This document shows positions 1-9,771 of a stretch of 64,000 nt of DNA, piece after piece. A program made the translations under genes and the position numbers. Positions within the stretch are counted from its first letter, which is position 1. Each line of letters begins with the position of its first letter. The notes beneath the pieces are model-generated. The model had not been told where the DNA came from, made no database searches, and saw only the letters and a program-made list of their open reading frames with translations. This DNA comes from Rheum nobile (taxonomy: Eukaryota > Streptophyta > Magnoliopsida > Caryophyllales > Polygonaceae): NCBI GenBank assembly GCA_027886185.1, contig WOAB01000589.1, positions 8,995,001 through 9,059,000 on the forward strand. Reading direction: 5' to 3'.

Positions 1-1203
1 ATGCATCTTGTTCATATATTGATCCTTATGTCCATGCAAGTGTGTTATGTTGTTAGTTGCACTCCTAAGCTTGAACATAGAACTAGGAAAAAGAGTGAAA
101 TATTATTTGCATGCATGCTTGGATATCATGTAGTCATTGGAAGATTTATGCTTAAATTCTTACAATTGTGTGCACATGATAGAGGACCTTATTTTGCCAT
201 TGTTGTTATGACTAAGCCCTCTAAGAAAGATGAATTCATTGCATACCCTAGACTTCATAATACATCTTATGTGACTAACCCTTTTATTGACCAAGTTGTG
301 GAGTTGTATGGAGTCTCTAGTGCTTTGATTTCAGGCCAAGAAGTGAAGTGTGTGAGCTACTCAAAGTTGGAGTCCGGAGAAGTGCCCTTTGAACCAGGAG
401 ATCAAGACGTCCCACATGTGGCTGAATTGGTTCACCCTTTGCGGAAGGAAGACGAAGACATGGACATGCTTGATTCGAGGACGAATCCTTTCCAAGAAGG
501 GGAGAATGATGCGGGAGCATCCGAGGCTTCACCCAAGTTGCACACAAAGAAAGGTGGTTCCCTCACAAGGGTTCGAGCCAAGCCATTGAGGAAGGAGATG
601 GTCCACTCACAAAGGGTTCGAGCCAAGCGTATGCACGAGGAACTCGAGAACTTGGTTAGCCTTCACGTCTCAAGGGGGCCCACCCTCGTCGAGGACTTCA
701 CCAAGCCCATTCTACGGACCTTGGTGACCTTTCAAGCAAAGCGCGGGGGAACGAAGACCACCAACACCCACAACAATCATTTCGTTGAATTCCTTCCCGG
801 AACTTTCAGCGACCCCTCAGTAAAAGTGCCATATCTTCTGATTCCCAACTCCAATCACTCTCAAATGTTTAGGAGTGAAACTAGACTTCAAGATCTATCT
901 CTGGGCGTTGGAATCACTCCATTCCGATCAAGGACGAGAGAGAACGAACCTTCTGAAGTTAGGTCAGAAACTGTCTCCGCGAAAGACGAAGGCGACAAGA
1001 AGCAAGGACCACAGCTCCTGACTCGGCCTACAACTCGGCCGAGTGCCAGACCGAGTTGTTGGCTGTTTTGGACGAGCCTTGGCTGGGATGGTCTTGCTTG
1101 TGGGCCCATCCGAACCCCTTCCTTCTTGCCTTATTTTAGGTGTATCTTAAGACTACTTTTTGTGCCTTTGTGTGAGCCCTTTGAGGGTTTGTTTTGGCCT
1201 TGA
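1..1203 (+). pseudogene. A1 open frame ending in a pol-like C-terminal tail
   Basis: A 400-codon frame is open from the window edge. Only its middle is recognisable. Residues about 155-170 (DSRTNPFQEGENDAG) match the polypurine-tract-encoded stretch that precedes the 3' LTR in A2 and A4, followed by a degenerate basic tail with RVRAKRMHEELENL. Residues 1-120 do not look like integrase or any pol domain I know. An internal deletion or replacement of pol seems likely, making A1 non-autonomous. The frame then runs through LTR sequence that is unlikely to be translated usefully. The upstream part could be captured or simply decayed sequence; I assign no function. Confidence 0.4.
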
Positions 1204-1673
1204 CTTTAGATAGTATTTAAGGCAAACTTGTCTTCATTTTGTAAAACTTTGGATGATATGAAAATGTTGCTTTGAGCACATGAGCTTGAGAGCTCTCATG
1301 GGAGAGTGTTCTCCATGGTTGATTCGAACTTGCTAGGTTGCTCTTGCGTTGTGTCAATTTCGTCTATGATCTTGGTGCTCCAAGGCTTCACTCGCCTCCT
1401 TCTCTTGCTCTTTGGACACGTCCATCGTTGTGGGAGATTGTAGAAGGAAAGGTCGTTTGTGCACATTGGTTTGGTTATTGGCGACATTGTTTGCCAAGGG
1501 TCTCTCCATTGCATCTTTCGGTTGTTCCTATATCCTTGTTTATTTCTTTGTTTCCTATCATTTGCTAACTTGTTCTTGTTGTTCTTGGTGTTCTTGTTGT
1601 CTCTTTTCTATCTCCACCTTCAATCGAGTCCTTGGCGTCTAGATCGGGCCACTCGCGGCTAATCCCCGCATTA
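507..1673 (+). repeat. 3' LTR of A1 (family A, long variant)
   Basis: Begins TGATGCGGGAGCATCC directly after the polypurine tract and ends CCGCATTA. At 1,167 bp it is about 230 bp longer than the 937-bp LTRs of A4. The extra material lies around 757-1010 and has no counterpart in the other LTR copies of this window. The palindromic ACTCGGCCGAGT module is at about 1018-1062, a TATA-like tatttaag at about 1214, and the conserved R-U5 block from about 1330 to the end. Confidence 0.8.
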
Positions 1674-2629
1674 GTGTACCTAGGACTATAGTAAGTGACC
1701 GGGATGTGAAGTTCCTTAGCTCATTTTGGAAGACACTTTGGAGCAAGCTAGGAACTAGGTTATTGTTCTCTACATCTAGTCAGCGCTAAACCGATGGTCA
1801 AATGGAGGTGACTAATAGGACCTTAACCACCATTCTTAGAGCCATTATTAGGAAGAATCTCAAGGCTTGGGAAGATGCCTTACCACATGTGGAGTTTGCT
1901 TATAATAGAACCATTCATTCCTCCACCCAATTGACCCCCTTTGAGTGTGTTTATGGTGTGAATACTTTAACCCCACTTGATCTTACCCCCTTCCCCATGA
2001 AAGATAGAGAAAGCTTTGATGCAGGTAAACATTTGGAGTTCATCAAGGAGCTACATGAGTGCATGAGGGACAAGCTTCATGTCAAGGCGGCGCGCAACGC
2101 AGCCAAGGCCAACAAAGGGCGCCGCCGCTTGGTGTTTCAACCCGGAGATCTTGTGTGGGTGCATTTGAGGAAGGAGCGTTTTCCCGAGAAGCGCAAGTCC
2201 AAGCTTTCACCAAGAGGAGATGGCCCCTTCAAAGTACTATGCCGTGTTGGAGACAATGCTTACGTCTTGGAGCTACCGGACGATTATGGAGTTAGCCCCA
2301 CATTCAATGTCGCCGACCTCACCCCATATCTCTCCGAGGAGGAAGACGATGATTCGAGGTCGAATCCTTTTCAAGAAGGGGAGAATGATGCGGGAGCATC
2401 CAAGACCTCAACCAAGGTGCCCGCAAGAGGAGGTGGGCCACTCACAAGAGCTCAAGCCAAGCTCATGCAAGAAGAGTTCGAGAACTTGGCTAGCCAACAT
2501 GTCTCAAGGGAACCCGCCCAAGTTGAAGACTTCACCGAGATGAAGCTAACGACGTTGGTGACCTTTCAAGCCAAGCCGAGCCAAGACGAACAAAGCACTC
2601 AAGGGTTGAAGGGCCCTGACTCGGCCTGA
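1674..2629 (+). pseudogene. A2 integrase C-terminal fragment with LTR-encoded tail
   Basis: Encodes the end of the DDE integrase core (after the second Asp), including NRTLTTILRAIIRKNLKAW. The DNA-binding region follows (FQPGDLVWVHLRKERFPEKR, then GDGPFKVL and NVADLTPYL). The frame passes through the polypurine tract (NPFQEGENDAG) into the LTR, giving GPLTRAQAKLMQEEFENLAS, and stops at 2627-2629. There is an in-frame TAA at 1787-1789, where the ancestral codon was probably CAA. Truncated on the left by A1; not functional. Confidence 0.8.
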
Positions 2630-3221
2630 AACTCGGCCGGGTCTGGGGCCGAGTTTCCCTCAGGTAACCTGACTCGGCCTGAAACTCGGCCGGGTCTGGG
2701 ACCGAGTTTCCCTCAGTTAGCCTCTTTTTGTCTCGGTTCTTGTTGGGCTTTTATGGGCCGCCCCCTTAGCCTATTTAAGACCTTTAGCTTCCTTTGTAAC
2801 TCAGTTTTTCCCATGTTATGAACCTTGCTTTATGCATTATGAAGATTGAGAGCTCCATGGGAGTGTTTTCTCAAAGTTGATTCAAACTTGCTAGGTTGCT
2901 CTTGCGTTGTGTCAATTTCGTCTATGATCTTGGTGCTCCAAGGCTTCACTCGCCTCCTTCTCTTGCTCTTTGGACACGTCCATCGTTGTGGGAGATTGTA
3001 GAAGGAAAGGTCGTTTGTGCACATTGGTTTGGTTATTGGCGACATTGTTTGCCAAGGGTCTCTCCATTGCATCTTTCGGTTGTTCCTATATGAGGGTTTA
3101 TTTCTTTGTTTCCTATCATTTGCTAACTTGTGCTCTTGTGTTTTCTCTTGTTTCCACCTCCATCTTCCATTCGAGTCTCTTGGCGTCTAGATCGGGCCAC
3201 TCGCGGCTAATCCCCGCATCA
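2386..3221 (+). repeat. 3' LTR of A2
   Basis: TGATGCGGGAGCATCC to CCGCATCA, 836 bp. Its U3 holds a 53-bp tandem duplication (units starting about 2618 and 2671), each with actcggcc and ccgagt palindromic motifs. TATA-like tatttaag lies near 2773. R-U5 (about 2895-3221) is almost the same as in the other four copies. Confidence 0.88.
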
Positions 3222-3658
3222 CTTTGTAAGGGAACTTTTCAGCCATGATATTTGCTTTAAGCATATGAAAGATGAGAGCTCCATGGGAGTGTTTCTCAAG
3301 GTGTTGATTCGAACTTGCTAGGTTGCTCTTGCATTGTGTCAATTTCGTCTATGATCTTGGTGCTCCAAGGCTTCACTCGCCTCCTTCTCTTGCTCTTTGG
3401 ACACGTCCATCGTTGTGGGAGATTGTAGAAGGAAAGGTCGTTTGTGCACATTGGGTTGGTTATTGGCGACATTGTTTGCCAAGGGTCTCTCCATTGCATC
3501 TTTCGGTTGTTCATATATCCTTGTTTATTTCTTTGTTTCCTATCATTTGCTAACTTGTTCTTATTGTTCTTGGTGTTCTTGTTGTCTCTTTTCTATCTCC
3601 ACCTTCAATCGAGTCCTTGGCGTCTAGATCGGGCCACTCGCGGCTAATCCCCGCATCA
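3222..3658 (+). repeat. A3: right part of a family A LTR
   Basis: Contains only the R-U5 side of a family A LTR, from CTTTG to CCGCATCA. It is read as the remainder of A3's 3' LTR, split by A2. The next bases, CATCC, begin the minus-strand RT gene of element C, so A3 is inferred to be inserted in C with CATCC as the right target-duplication copy. The left counterpart is outside the window. Confidence 0.72.
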
Positions 3659-4634
3659 CATCCCCTTCTCTCATACGGATTTGATGATAGCCACTTTTGA
3701 GATCCGCCTTTGAGAAGAAGATGGCGCCATGTAGTTCATCAAGCATATCATCTAACCTTGGAATGGGGTGTCGGTACTTGATAGTGATTTGGTTGATGGC
3801 CCGACAATCTACACACATTCGCCACGAGCCATCCTTCTTGGGGACAAGTAGCACCGGGACCGCGCATGGACTTAAGCTCTCCCGGACATGACCCTTGTCC
3901 ATGAGCGCTTGAACTTGATTTTGGAGCTCGGCCATCTCTTCGGGGCTAGCGCGGTATGCCGCTTGGTTGGGAAGGGAGGCACTCGGCACAAGATCAATTT
4001 GATGCTCAATCCCGCGCACCGGGGGCAGCCCATCCGGGGTCTCATCCGGTGTGACATCGGCAAATTCTTCCAACAAAGCCGAGATGCAAGCGGGTAAGAC
4101 GGGGGTGGCGGCCGAGGTGGTAAAACAAGGTTTGGGCACAAGAAGAAAGCACGGGAGGCGGCCTTGAAGAACTGGGGCTAGGTGGCGGTGCCGAGCTAGG
4201 AGAAGGCGTTGCTCACACCGCCCTTTAAGGGTGACCGAGCCACCCGACTTGGCTGCGGGAGGAGCCGCCGACACGGGCACCGCATTGGGGATGGCGGGGG
4301 CCGTGCCGGTGATGAGCGCACCGGCTGCGGGGCGCTTACCCTTGCCCGGGCGTTGAGGCACCGGGGCGGATGTAACTAGAGGCGGCGAGCTAGAATGGGG
4401 ACGCCCACGGGCCGCTTCGGTGGCCGATGGTGTAGGTCCCTTGGGGGCCTCCAAGGCCTTGAGGCGATTGCGCTCGACTTGGTCCTCGAGGATCTCACGG
4501 GGGGTCATGGGCAATAATGTGATCCGCTTTCCGCCGTGCACAAACACGTAGGTGTTGAGGAAACCGTCATGGAGCACCTTGCGATCAAATTGCCAAGGCC
4601 TACCTAGCAAAAGGTGAGTGGCATCCATAGACAT
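3659..4634 (-). pseudogene. C: end of protease and start of reverse transcriptase
   Basis: Minus-strand frame beginning with the end of the protease domain (HLLLGRPWQFDRKV). A proline/alanine-rich spacer follows, then the RT N-terminus: LPPVRGIEHQIDLVP, HVRESLSPCAVPVLLVPKKDG, MCVDCRAINQITIKYRHPIP and motif A with its catalytic Asp (SKADLKSGYHQIRMREGD). The gene is cut at 3659 by the family A insertion, before the YxDD box. The A-type DLxSGYHQI is intact. Product: part of a retroelement polyprotein. Confidence 0.88.
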
Positions 4635-4667
4635 AACACCACAAAGAATTTTACCTTCGGATAGCCA

Positions 4668-5288
4668 TTAAAGACTATAGGGTTGAGGGTGTGGAGTGGT
4701 GGGGATGTTGAAATGCTTGACGACCCGCTCATTGACAATGTTGGCACACAAGCCTCCATCCACGATCACGCTCAAGGAAGCGGAACCCATGAGACATCGT
4801 GTGTGGAAAAGATTCTCCCGTTGGTCCCGAATATCAACCTCCCGGGCCGAGAGCACGCGGCGAGACACAAGGCTAAGGGGGGTACCGGCTCCATGCTCAA
4901 GCGGACCACAATCAAAGGTCTCATACAAGTCGTCCACGTCCTCCTCAAACGCATCCGCATCTGGGTTGTCCTCCTCATCGTCAAAAGATTCATAGCCGTT
5001 GTGGGAGGAGAAGAAGACACGCTTGTTGTTGGGGCAATCTCGTTGGTAGTGACCGCGGCCGCCACACTTGTAGCATGCCCTCTCGCTTGCCTTGTCCGGG
5101 GCGGGGGCTAGAGTGCACGTGCCGGGGGCGGGGCCCCGAGGGGGGTGAGTGGCACGGGCAGCCCCGGTTAGTGCGGGCACGGGCACGGCGGGGCTGGGGC
5201 ACGGCTGCGGTGTGGGGCGGCTGGCCATAGGGGGCCCAAGTAAGGAGTTGGGGCACCGGAGAACCGAGAGGGCTGCCCACGAGCCCAT
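4668..5288 (-). pseudogene. C: nucleocapsid zinc knuckle and partial protease
   Basis: Contains a CX2CX4HX4C zinc knuckle (CYKCGGRGHYQRDC), an acidic stretch and DQRENLFHTRC. The aspartic protease active-site region reads VIVDGGLCANIVNERV (DGG in place of the usual D-S/T-G, as in the A and B elements here). It lies in a different frame from gag upstream (overlap 5168-5288), so a frameshift separates them. It ends at a stop shortly before the next frame; compared with A/B, about 40 residues between PxPYxL and MDATHLLLG are missing. Confidence 0.8.
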
Positions 5289-6664
5289 GAGGCCTTCTTC
5301 TTTCGTTGGAGTTGATGGTATATCTCCATTACCTTGTGAGCGAGAGTGTTGACGTTCCGGATGGGAAGTAGGATCAAAGGCTCACGGATGTCCACGTCAA
5401 GGCCACGGAGGAACATAGTGCAGAGAGAGGCGGGTGATGTAGGCATGTCGGACTTGTGAATAAGCTCCTCGAGCTGGGCAAAGAACTCAAGCGGTGTGCG
5501 GGTGCCTTGGCGGGCAAGGGCGATTTGGAGGCGCATGTGCTCAAGGTAGTCCTCCGGCACGTACCGCTTGGTCATGGCGTAGATGAGTTGGTTCCACGCC
5601 TCAACCGGTGGTAATCGGCGTCTCTCTCTTTCCTTGGTGAAGCGGAACCACCAAGCCCGAGCATGGCCCCGGAATTGGAGCGTGGCAATCTCGACCCTTT
5701 CGTAGTCCTCATATTGGCAATGGTTGAGGGCATACTCCGTGCTTTGCTTCCAATCAAGGAAGGTTGCCGCATCGTATTCACCGTGGAAGTGCTCGACTTG
5801 AACCTTGATCTCTCGGCGTTGGCCATAGTGGGGAACGTGCCCGACCGGGTCGCGGCGGGGAGCTTTCCCACGTCGTCGGAAGTTAGCCGGTGGAGTTGGG
5901 AGCCAATGTGGGTCACGGCGATCCAAAGGGCGCCGGTCATAGCCACGATCACGTCCATAAGGGCGGGGAAGCAATTCGGCCAAGGGGTCCTCCTCAAATG
6001 GCTCGAGGAAGACCTCATCAAACTCATCGTCCTCCTCATAGGCCCCATAGGCCTCATCACCGTCATCGAAGTCCTCATAATGGCCATACCCATAGCGGGG
6101 GTTGGGTAGGGCATCGCCGGTGGCAGCCCAGTTGGCGCGGTGAGAGGGCTCACCCGCAAAGGCGGTTGGGCAATGGTTCGGATGCCGGCACGGAAGCGGC
6201 CGAGCATCATGATGGCTACGGGATGCGGTGCGCGCCGGAGGGTGGCCATAGTAGCTCGGCTCCCGGGGTGGTGGTAAGCGTTCGGCGAGGGCCCGGGCCT
6301 CGGACGTCGGAGAAGGGTACATGGGAGCCTTGCCCCGATCTTGCGCCGTGGGATCATAGAGGGGATCCACCGGGTTTTGGGAAGAAGCGCCGGTGGAGAC
6401 GGGAGCGGACTGCGGTGGAGGTACTCTTGGCGCGAGGGTGGCCAAGCTAAGCTCGAGGGCAGCCAAGCGGGTGTCGGCGGCGGCGGCTGCCTCCCTCCCG
6501 CGGCGGAGTTTGGCAGTTTCGGCGTGGGCCACCCGTAGGGCCTCGGTGGTTGCCTCGGCGGCGGCCTTCTTGGCGCGGTTTTCCTCGGCGAGCCTAGCCG
6601 CAAAAGCGGTCGGGGTGACCGTGGGCGAAGAGCTCCGAGTGCCGGTATCCACTTGCTCATCCAT
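5168..6664 (-). CDS. C: gag polyprotein N-terminal part
   Basis: A 498-codon frame starting at MDEQVDTGTRSSSP. Residues about 25-95 are Ala/Arg/Glu-rich and probably coiled coil. Residues about 180-215 are very acidic. The retrotransposon gag core spans about residues 275-430 (VEHFHGEYDAATFLDWKQS, RGHARAWWFRF, YAMTKRYVPEDYL). Gag packages the RNA in virus-like particles. The 3' end shifts frame relative to the zinc knuckle, so the mature nucleocapsid part is lost. G+C-rich third positions set it apart from B and A. Confidence 0.85.
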   Translation of the reverse strand: MDEQVDTGTRSSSPTVTPTAFAARLAEENRAKKAAAEATTEALRVAHAETAKLRRGREAAAAADTRLAALELSLATLAPRVPPPQSAPVSTGASSQNPVDPLYDPTAQDRGKAPMYPSPTSEARALAERLPPPREPSYYGHPPARTASRSHHDARPLPCRHPNHCPTAFAGEPSHRANWAATGDALPNPRYGYGHYEDFDDGDEAYGAYEEDDEFDEVFLEPFEEDPLAELLPRPYGRDRGYDRRPLDRRDPHWLPTPPANFRRRGKAPRRDPVGHVPHYGQRREIKVQVEHFHGEYDAATFLDWKQSTEYALNHCQYEDYERVEIATLQFRGHARAWWFRFTKERERRRLPPVEAWNQLIYAMTKRYVPEDYLEHMRLQIALARQGTRTPLEFFAQLEELIHKSDMPTSPASLCTMFLRGLDVDIREPLILLPIRNVNTLAHKVMEIYHQLQRKKKASWARGQPSRFSGAPTPYLGPLWPAAPHRSRAPAPPCPCPH

Positions 6665-8082
6665 GGAGAAAACCTACAATGACAAGTAAAAAGACCAAGT
6701 AACAAGTTCCCACACACACAACAAGTAAGGAGCAAGGTGAATAATATTAGCACATCAACTGAAGTGAACACGAATGCAAAGGCACAACAAGGCTCACAAA
6801 GGCTCAAACAAGGGAAGACAAGGAAGGGTATTGCATGTAACTTGACAAATGAGAGAAACCCAAGACACCCTCGTCCCAAGCCAATTCGTAAACCTCACGC
6901 AAATGTAGATAAAGAACCAAATTGTAACTTAGGATGGTAAGCTCAATGGGAGAGCAATTCGGCCAACCTATGGGTCCAATCAAGAGGGTGAAGTAGATAC
7001 GACAAGGGAGAGAGGAACATGGAGGGAAGGGCTTAGTGGCCCAAGTTGCCGAGTGAGGGTGAGAGAGCCCACCAAGGGTTGTGGAACCAAACCGAAAGAA
7101 AGAAAAGGAAAAGCTTGACCTTCACTTTGCCCTTCTTTGTGTTTTTTGTTTTTGAATTCGGTCCTACTCTTTTTTTTTTTTTTGGGGGTATTTTGCCTTT
7201 TTTTTTTACCTCTTGAAAATATGTATGGCTTTTTCTTAGGCAAAGGAGGCAATGACTAGCAAGACTTAGTGTTTTGATGCAAGGAGTGGAACCACAACAC
7301 TTTTTTTTGTAATGGAGGCAACTAGGGAATGCAATTTTTTTTTTTTTTTGTTGAGAAATGCCAAGTCACCATGTAGTGGTGTGACTAGGACTAGGAAGAG
7401 AAGTGAAGAGGGCCCCTTGCCACATCATTTTCGGCCCTCCTAAAAGAACACCACTAGAGTTGTCTTTTCCACTTTCCCACTAGCCATTATCCTAGGTACT
7501 AGGTGGTTTTTACCCCAAATGGCAAGGTAAATGCCAAGGGACAAAGGAACTACTTGGTCTTTACCCAAAGGGCAAGATACATGCAAGGGGACAACAAGGA
7601 CAAGGGGGGACCACAAGTACACAATTCAAACAATGTCAAGCAAGCAAGGGAAACAATGGAGGATTTCGGCCATGGAGCAAAGTGGGGGGGGGGGTAGGGG
7701 CTGTTGGTGGCAGATGGGGTGGTGGTGGGCGGAGCTAGGGCGGCAGAGGAGCTTTTCCGGCGGCCGGAGGTGGTGGAGGTCGCCGGAGATGGAATTTTTT
7801 TTTAGGGTTTTTTGTAAGGGAAGCTAGGGACAACTAAGCTAAGCATGAAAATAGCATGGAAAACATGAAAAAAGACATGGAAACAAGAGGAAAAAAAAAC
7901 TGAGCATGCAAACTTCAACACAAAGCAATAAGAAACAAGAAAAAAAAATTCTAGCTAGCAAGGGAGACAAAGAGCAAAACACATGGAACAATGGAAGCAA
8001 CAAAGGAGAACATGCTAGCTATGGAAAGAACCATTAAAAACGAAATCTTTAAGAGGGAGAAGATGACTTAGCTTGGGCACTT
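6665..8082 (-). other. C: untranslated leader
   Basis: No credible gene. In the transcript (minus) sense it has several A-runs (plus-strand T-runs at about 7168-7208 and 7337-7350) and a C-rich block (plus-strand G-run near 7682-7697). About 6800-7900 matches the leader of E at 62930-64000, and an inverted relative lies at 9017-9719. Confidence 0.8.
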
Positions 8083-8096
8083 GGCTCTTGATACCA
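8083..8096 (-). other. C: tRNA primer binding site
   Basis: The minus strand reads tggtatcaagagcc, two bases after the LTR end. It resembles the initiator-Met-tRNA complement tggtatcagagcc with one extra A. It marks the start of minus-strand DNA synthesis and fixes the 5' LTR edge. Confidence 0.75.
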
Positions 8097-8098
8097 AT

Positions 8099-9016
8099 TG
8101 ATGAGAAACAACCCTCCAAAGGTGAGGCTTTGCTTCTCCTTAAGCTAGATCTAGCCCAAGGGGTGCTTCTTCTCCTTCCTAAGCTTGAAGAACTCTTCAA
8201 TGGAAGCCAAGAGAGTGGGAGGGGGCGCCGGACTGAGGTGTGGACGTGAGGGAGAGGGGCGGCGCCGGCGTGAGACCAAGGGAACCTCCCCTGGAGGTTC
8301 CTTGACCGAAAGTAACTTGAACTACTTTGTGCTTGAGGATTTGAGTGAGAACTTGAGAGGTTGTTGAGAGATTGTGAGGAAGATGAGATTTGGAAGAGGT
8401 TGAGTTGATAGAAGTTAAGTGGAGGCCTTAGGGGAGTGCTTGCTCTACCCAAGGAAATGTTCCACTTCTATATTCTTCAACTAAATGAAAAGGAAGACAA
8501 GCATTGTTTAAATAGTCTAGGGTTGCTAGGGGGATTAGGAGCCATATACAAATGGGTCCACACATCCACAAAAGGAAACAAACCAAAGCAAGTAGCAAAG
8601 GGAAGCAAAACACACGAAATAGCAAAAGAAAGCCAAGCTGAAGGCAGTCAAGAACTCGGCCCAGAGCTCGGCCGAGTTCTTGACCGAGTTGTCTCCTGGT
8701 TCAAGAACTCGGCCCCTGACTCGGCCGAGTCTTGGACCGAGTCAGGGCCTGCCTCTTCTTGTTGGTCGTCGCTCGTCTTGATGCCTTGGAGTCGAAGCCG
8801 CTTGGCTTGATTGTCATGGCATCGAGGTGTCGACGTCTTGATTACTCCGAGATGGTCCACACGAGTAGGGGCGGACTTTGGTTCGGAGACTCCTTGGTGG
8901 TTGGTTCCATGAGGGCTCGGTGGACTAGGGAGGTGATGGCTTGGGCCATGGCTCGGGCCCGGGCCCTAGTCACCGAGCCTTGAGGCTTGTCGTTGAGGAG
9001 TGGTTGACACTCATCA
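8099..9016 (-). repeat. 5' LTR of C
   Basis: 918 bp; on the minus strand it begins TGATGAG and ends TTTCTCATCA. The inner end (tgatgagaaacaaccctcc on plus) matches that of the E LTR at 59186. TATA-like ctatttaaac lies at 8506-8515 (minus), with the TCGGCCGA-type module upstream at about 8651-8743. Confidence 0.85.
8651..8743 (-). promoter_or_regulatory. TCGGCCGA palindrome module in the C LTR
   Basis: Cluster of ctcggcc / ccgagt half-sites, including full ctcggccgag palindromes, about 140 bp upstream of the LTR TATA-like box in transcription sense. The same kind of cluster stands at the same relative place in family A and E LTRs. A role as enhancer or RNA hairpin is inference. Confidence 0.45.
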
Positions 9017-9719
9017 GAGCCTCCTTAGTGGTTGCCATATAGGGCCGAAATTAGTAGTGGCAAAGGGCACCCTCTTTAATTCTTACATTCTCTAGCCTTG
9101 TCCCCCACGAAAAAAGGGGCCTTGGCATGTCCAAACAAAACCCTTGTTGCCACTTCCCAAAAACAAACAAAAATTGTTGTGGCTCCACTTTCTTTTCCAA
9201 GAATCATATGTGTACATTTCGGCCTTGCAGTTCCTTGCATTAGAAAAAGCCAACAAAGTTCAAGAGGTCAAGAAAAAGGCTATTAAGACCCGAAATCAAA
9301 AAAAAAAAGTAAGAATACAAAGGCAAGGTCCGGTTTTCCTTTTTTTTTTGTTCGGTTGGGCCACAACCATTGGTGGACTCTCCCACCCTCACTTGGCAAC
9401 TTGGGCCACTAAGCTCGTCCCCCATGTTCCTCTAGCCCTTTTCCATGACTACTTCACTCATTGGGTCCATTGGGTGGCCGAGTTGATACTCCCATTAGGC
9501 TTGTCATCCTAGGTGTCAAATTGGACTTTACTACTTAGCCTAGAGGATACAAGATTGGCATGGGTTGAATGTGCATTGGTTCCACCCAATTCTCAAGTTA
9601 CATGCAATGCTCCACCTTGCCTCTCCTTGTTTGAGCATTTGCCTTTGTGTGTGGTTGTTGTCTTAGGCATCATTTTGTATGCTCCCTCCTTAAGTGTCAT
9701 TACTTGATTGCCTATTTTT
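9017..9719 (+). mobile_element. Plus-strand leader fragment of the C/E family
   Basis: Not coding. Its sequence is the reverse complement of the C leader: for example, the block around 9355-9425 matches 7030-7090 and the block near 9600-9640 matches about 6790-6850. It is therefore a piece of another C/E-type element in the opposite orientation, into which C is probably inserted (right duplication GAGCC). The right edge near 9719 is approximate. Confidence 0.65.
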
Positions 9720-9771
9720 ATGATAGCGAACGGACCCACAACGGCTCAACCGTCGAACCCACAGGGCCGTG

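Larger units (their letters stand above)
1..1673 (+). mobile_element. A1: 3' end of a family A Ty3/gypsy element
   Basis: Right-hand part of an element whose left part lies outside the window. It holds internal sequence, a polypurine tract (494-506, aagaaggggagaa) and a 3' LTR. The LTR ends CCGCATTA, where the other copies have CCGCATCA, and the next bases (GTGTA) continue an integrase gene of another A element exactly. A1 is therefore read as inserted into A2, with GTGTA as the right copy of the target duplication; the left copy is off-window. Family assignment rests on the R-U5 segment, shared with four other LTR copies here. Confidence 0.8.
1674..3221 (+). mobile_element. A2: integrase tail plus 3' LTR of a family A element
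   Basis: Begins abruptly inside the integrase catalytic core, because A1 is inserted there. It continues through the integrase C-terminus, a polypurine tract (2373-2385) and the 3' LTR ending CCGCATCA at 3221. The following CTTTG is read as the right copy of a 5-bp duplication of A3 LTR sequence: A2's own LTR contains the same ctttgtaa context at the matching place. So A2 appears to have landed in the LTR of another A element. The 5' half is off-window. Confidence 0.75.
3659..9016 (-). mobile_element. C: 5' half of a Ty3/gypsy element
   Basis: Reading on the minus strand: 5' LTR (9016-8099), primer site, leader, gag, zinc knuckle/protease and the start of reverse transcriptase, where the A1-A3 stack interrupts it. 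The remaining pol and 3' LTR would be left of the window. Its coding sequence is far richer in G+C than that of A and B. LTR and leader are related to E, so C is a candidate for the pol-bearing relative that once mobilised E-like elements. GAGCC at 9017-9021 would be its right target-duplication copy. Confidence 0.85.

Noticed and set aside
1296..1514. Minus-strand frame (MQWRDPWQTMSPIT...) repeated in five places (also near 2830, 3296, 48131 and 56667)
   Set aside because: It recurs only because it lies in the conserved R-U5 of family A LTRs. It is short, antisense to the element, and shows no coding features.
5572..6879. 435-codon minus-strand frame overlapping C gag
   Set aside because: Alternative frame of a GC-rich gag gene; its residues are Pro/Arg/Met-rich nonsense, while the other frame has a clear gag core.
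7682..7800. G-quadruplex element in the C leader (run of about 13 G and GGTGG repeats)
   Set aside because: The G-rich strand is opposite to the element's transcript, and the matching E leader lacks the long G-run; probably simple-sequence growth.
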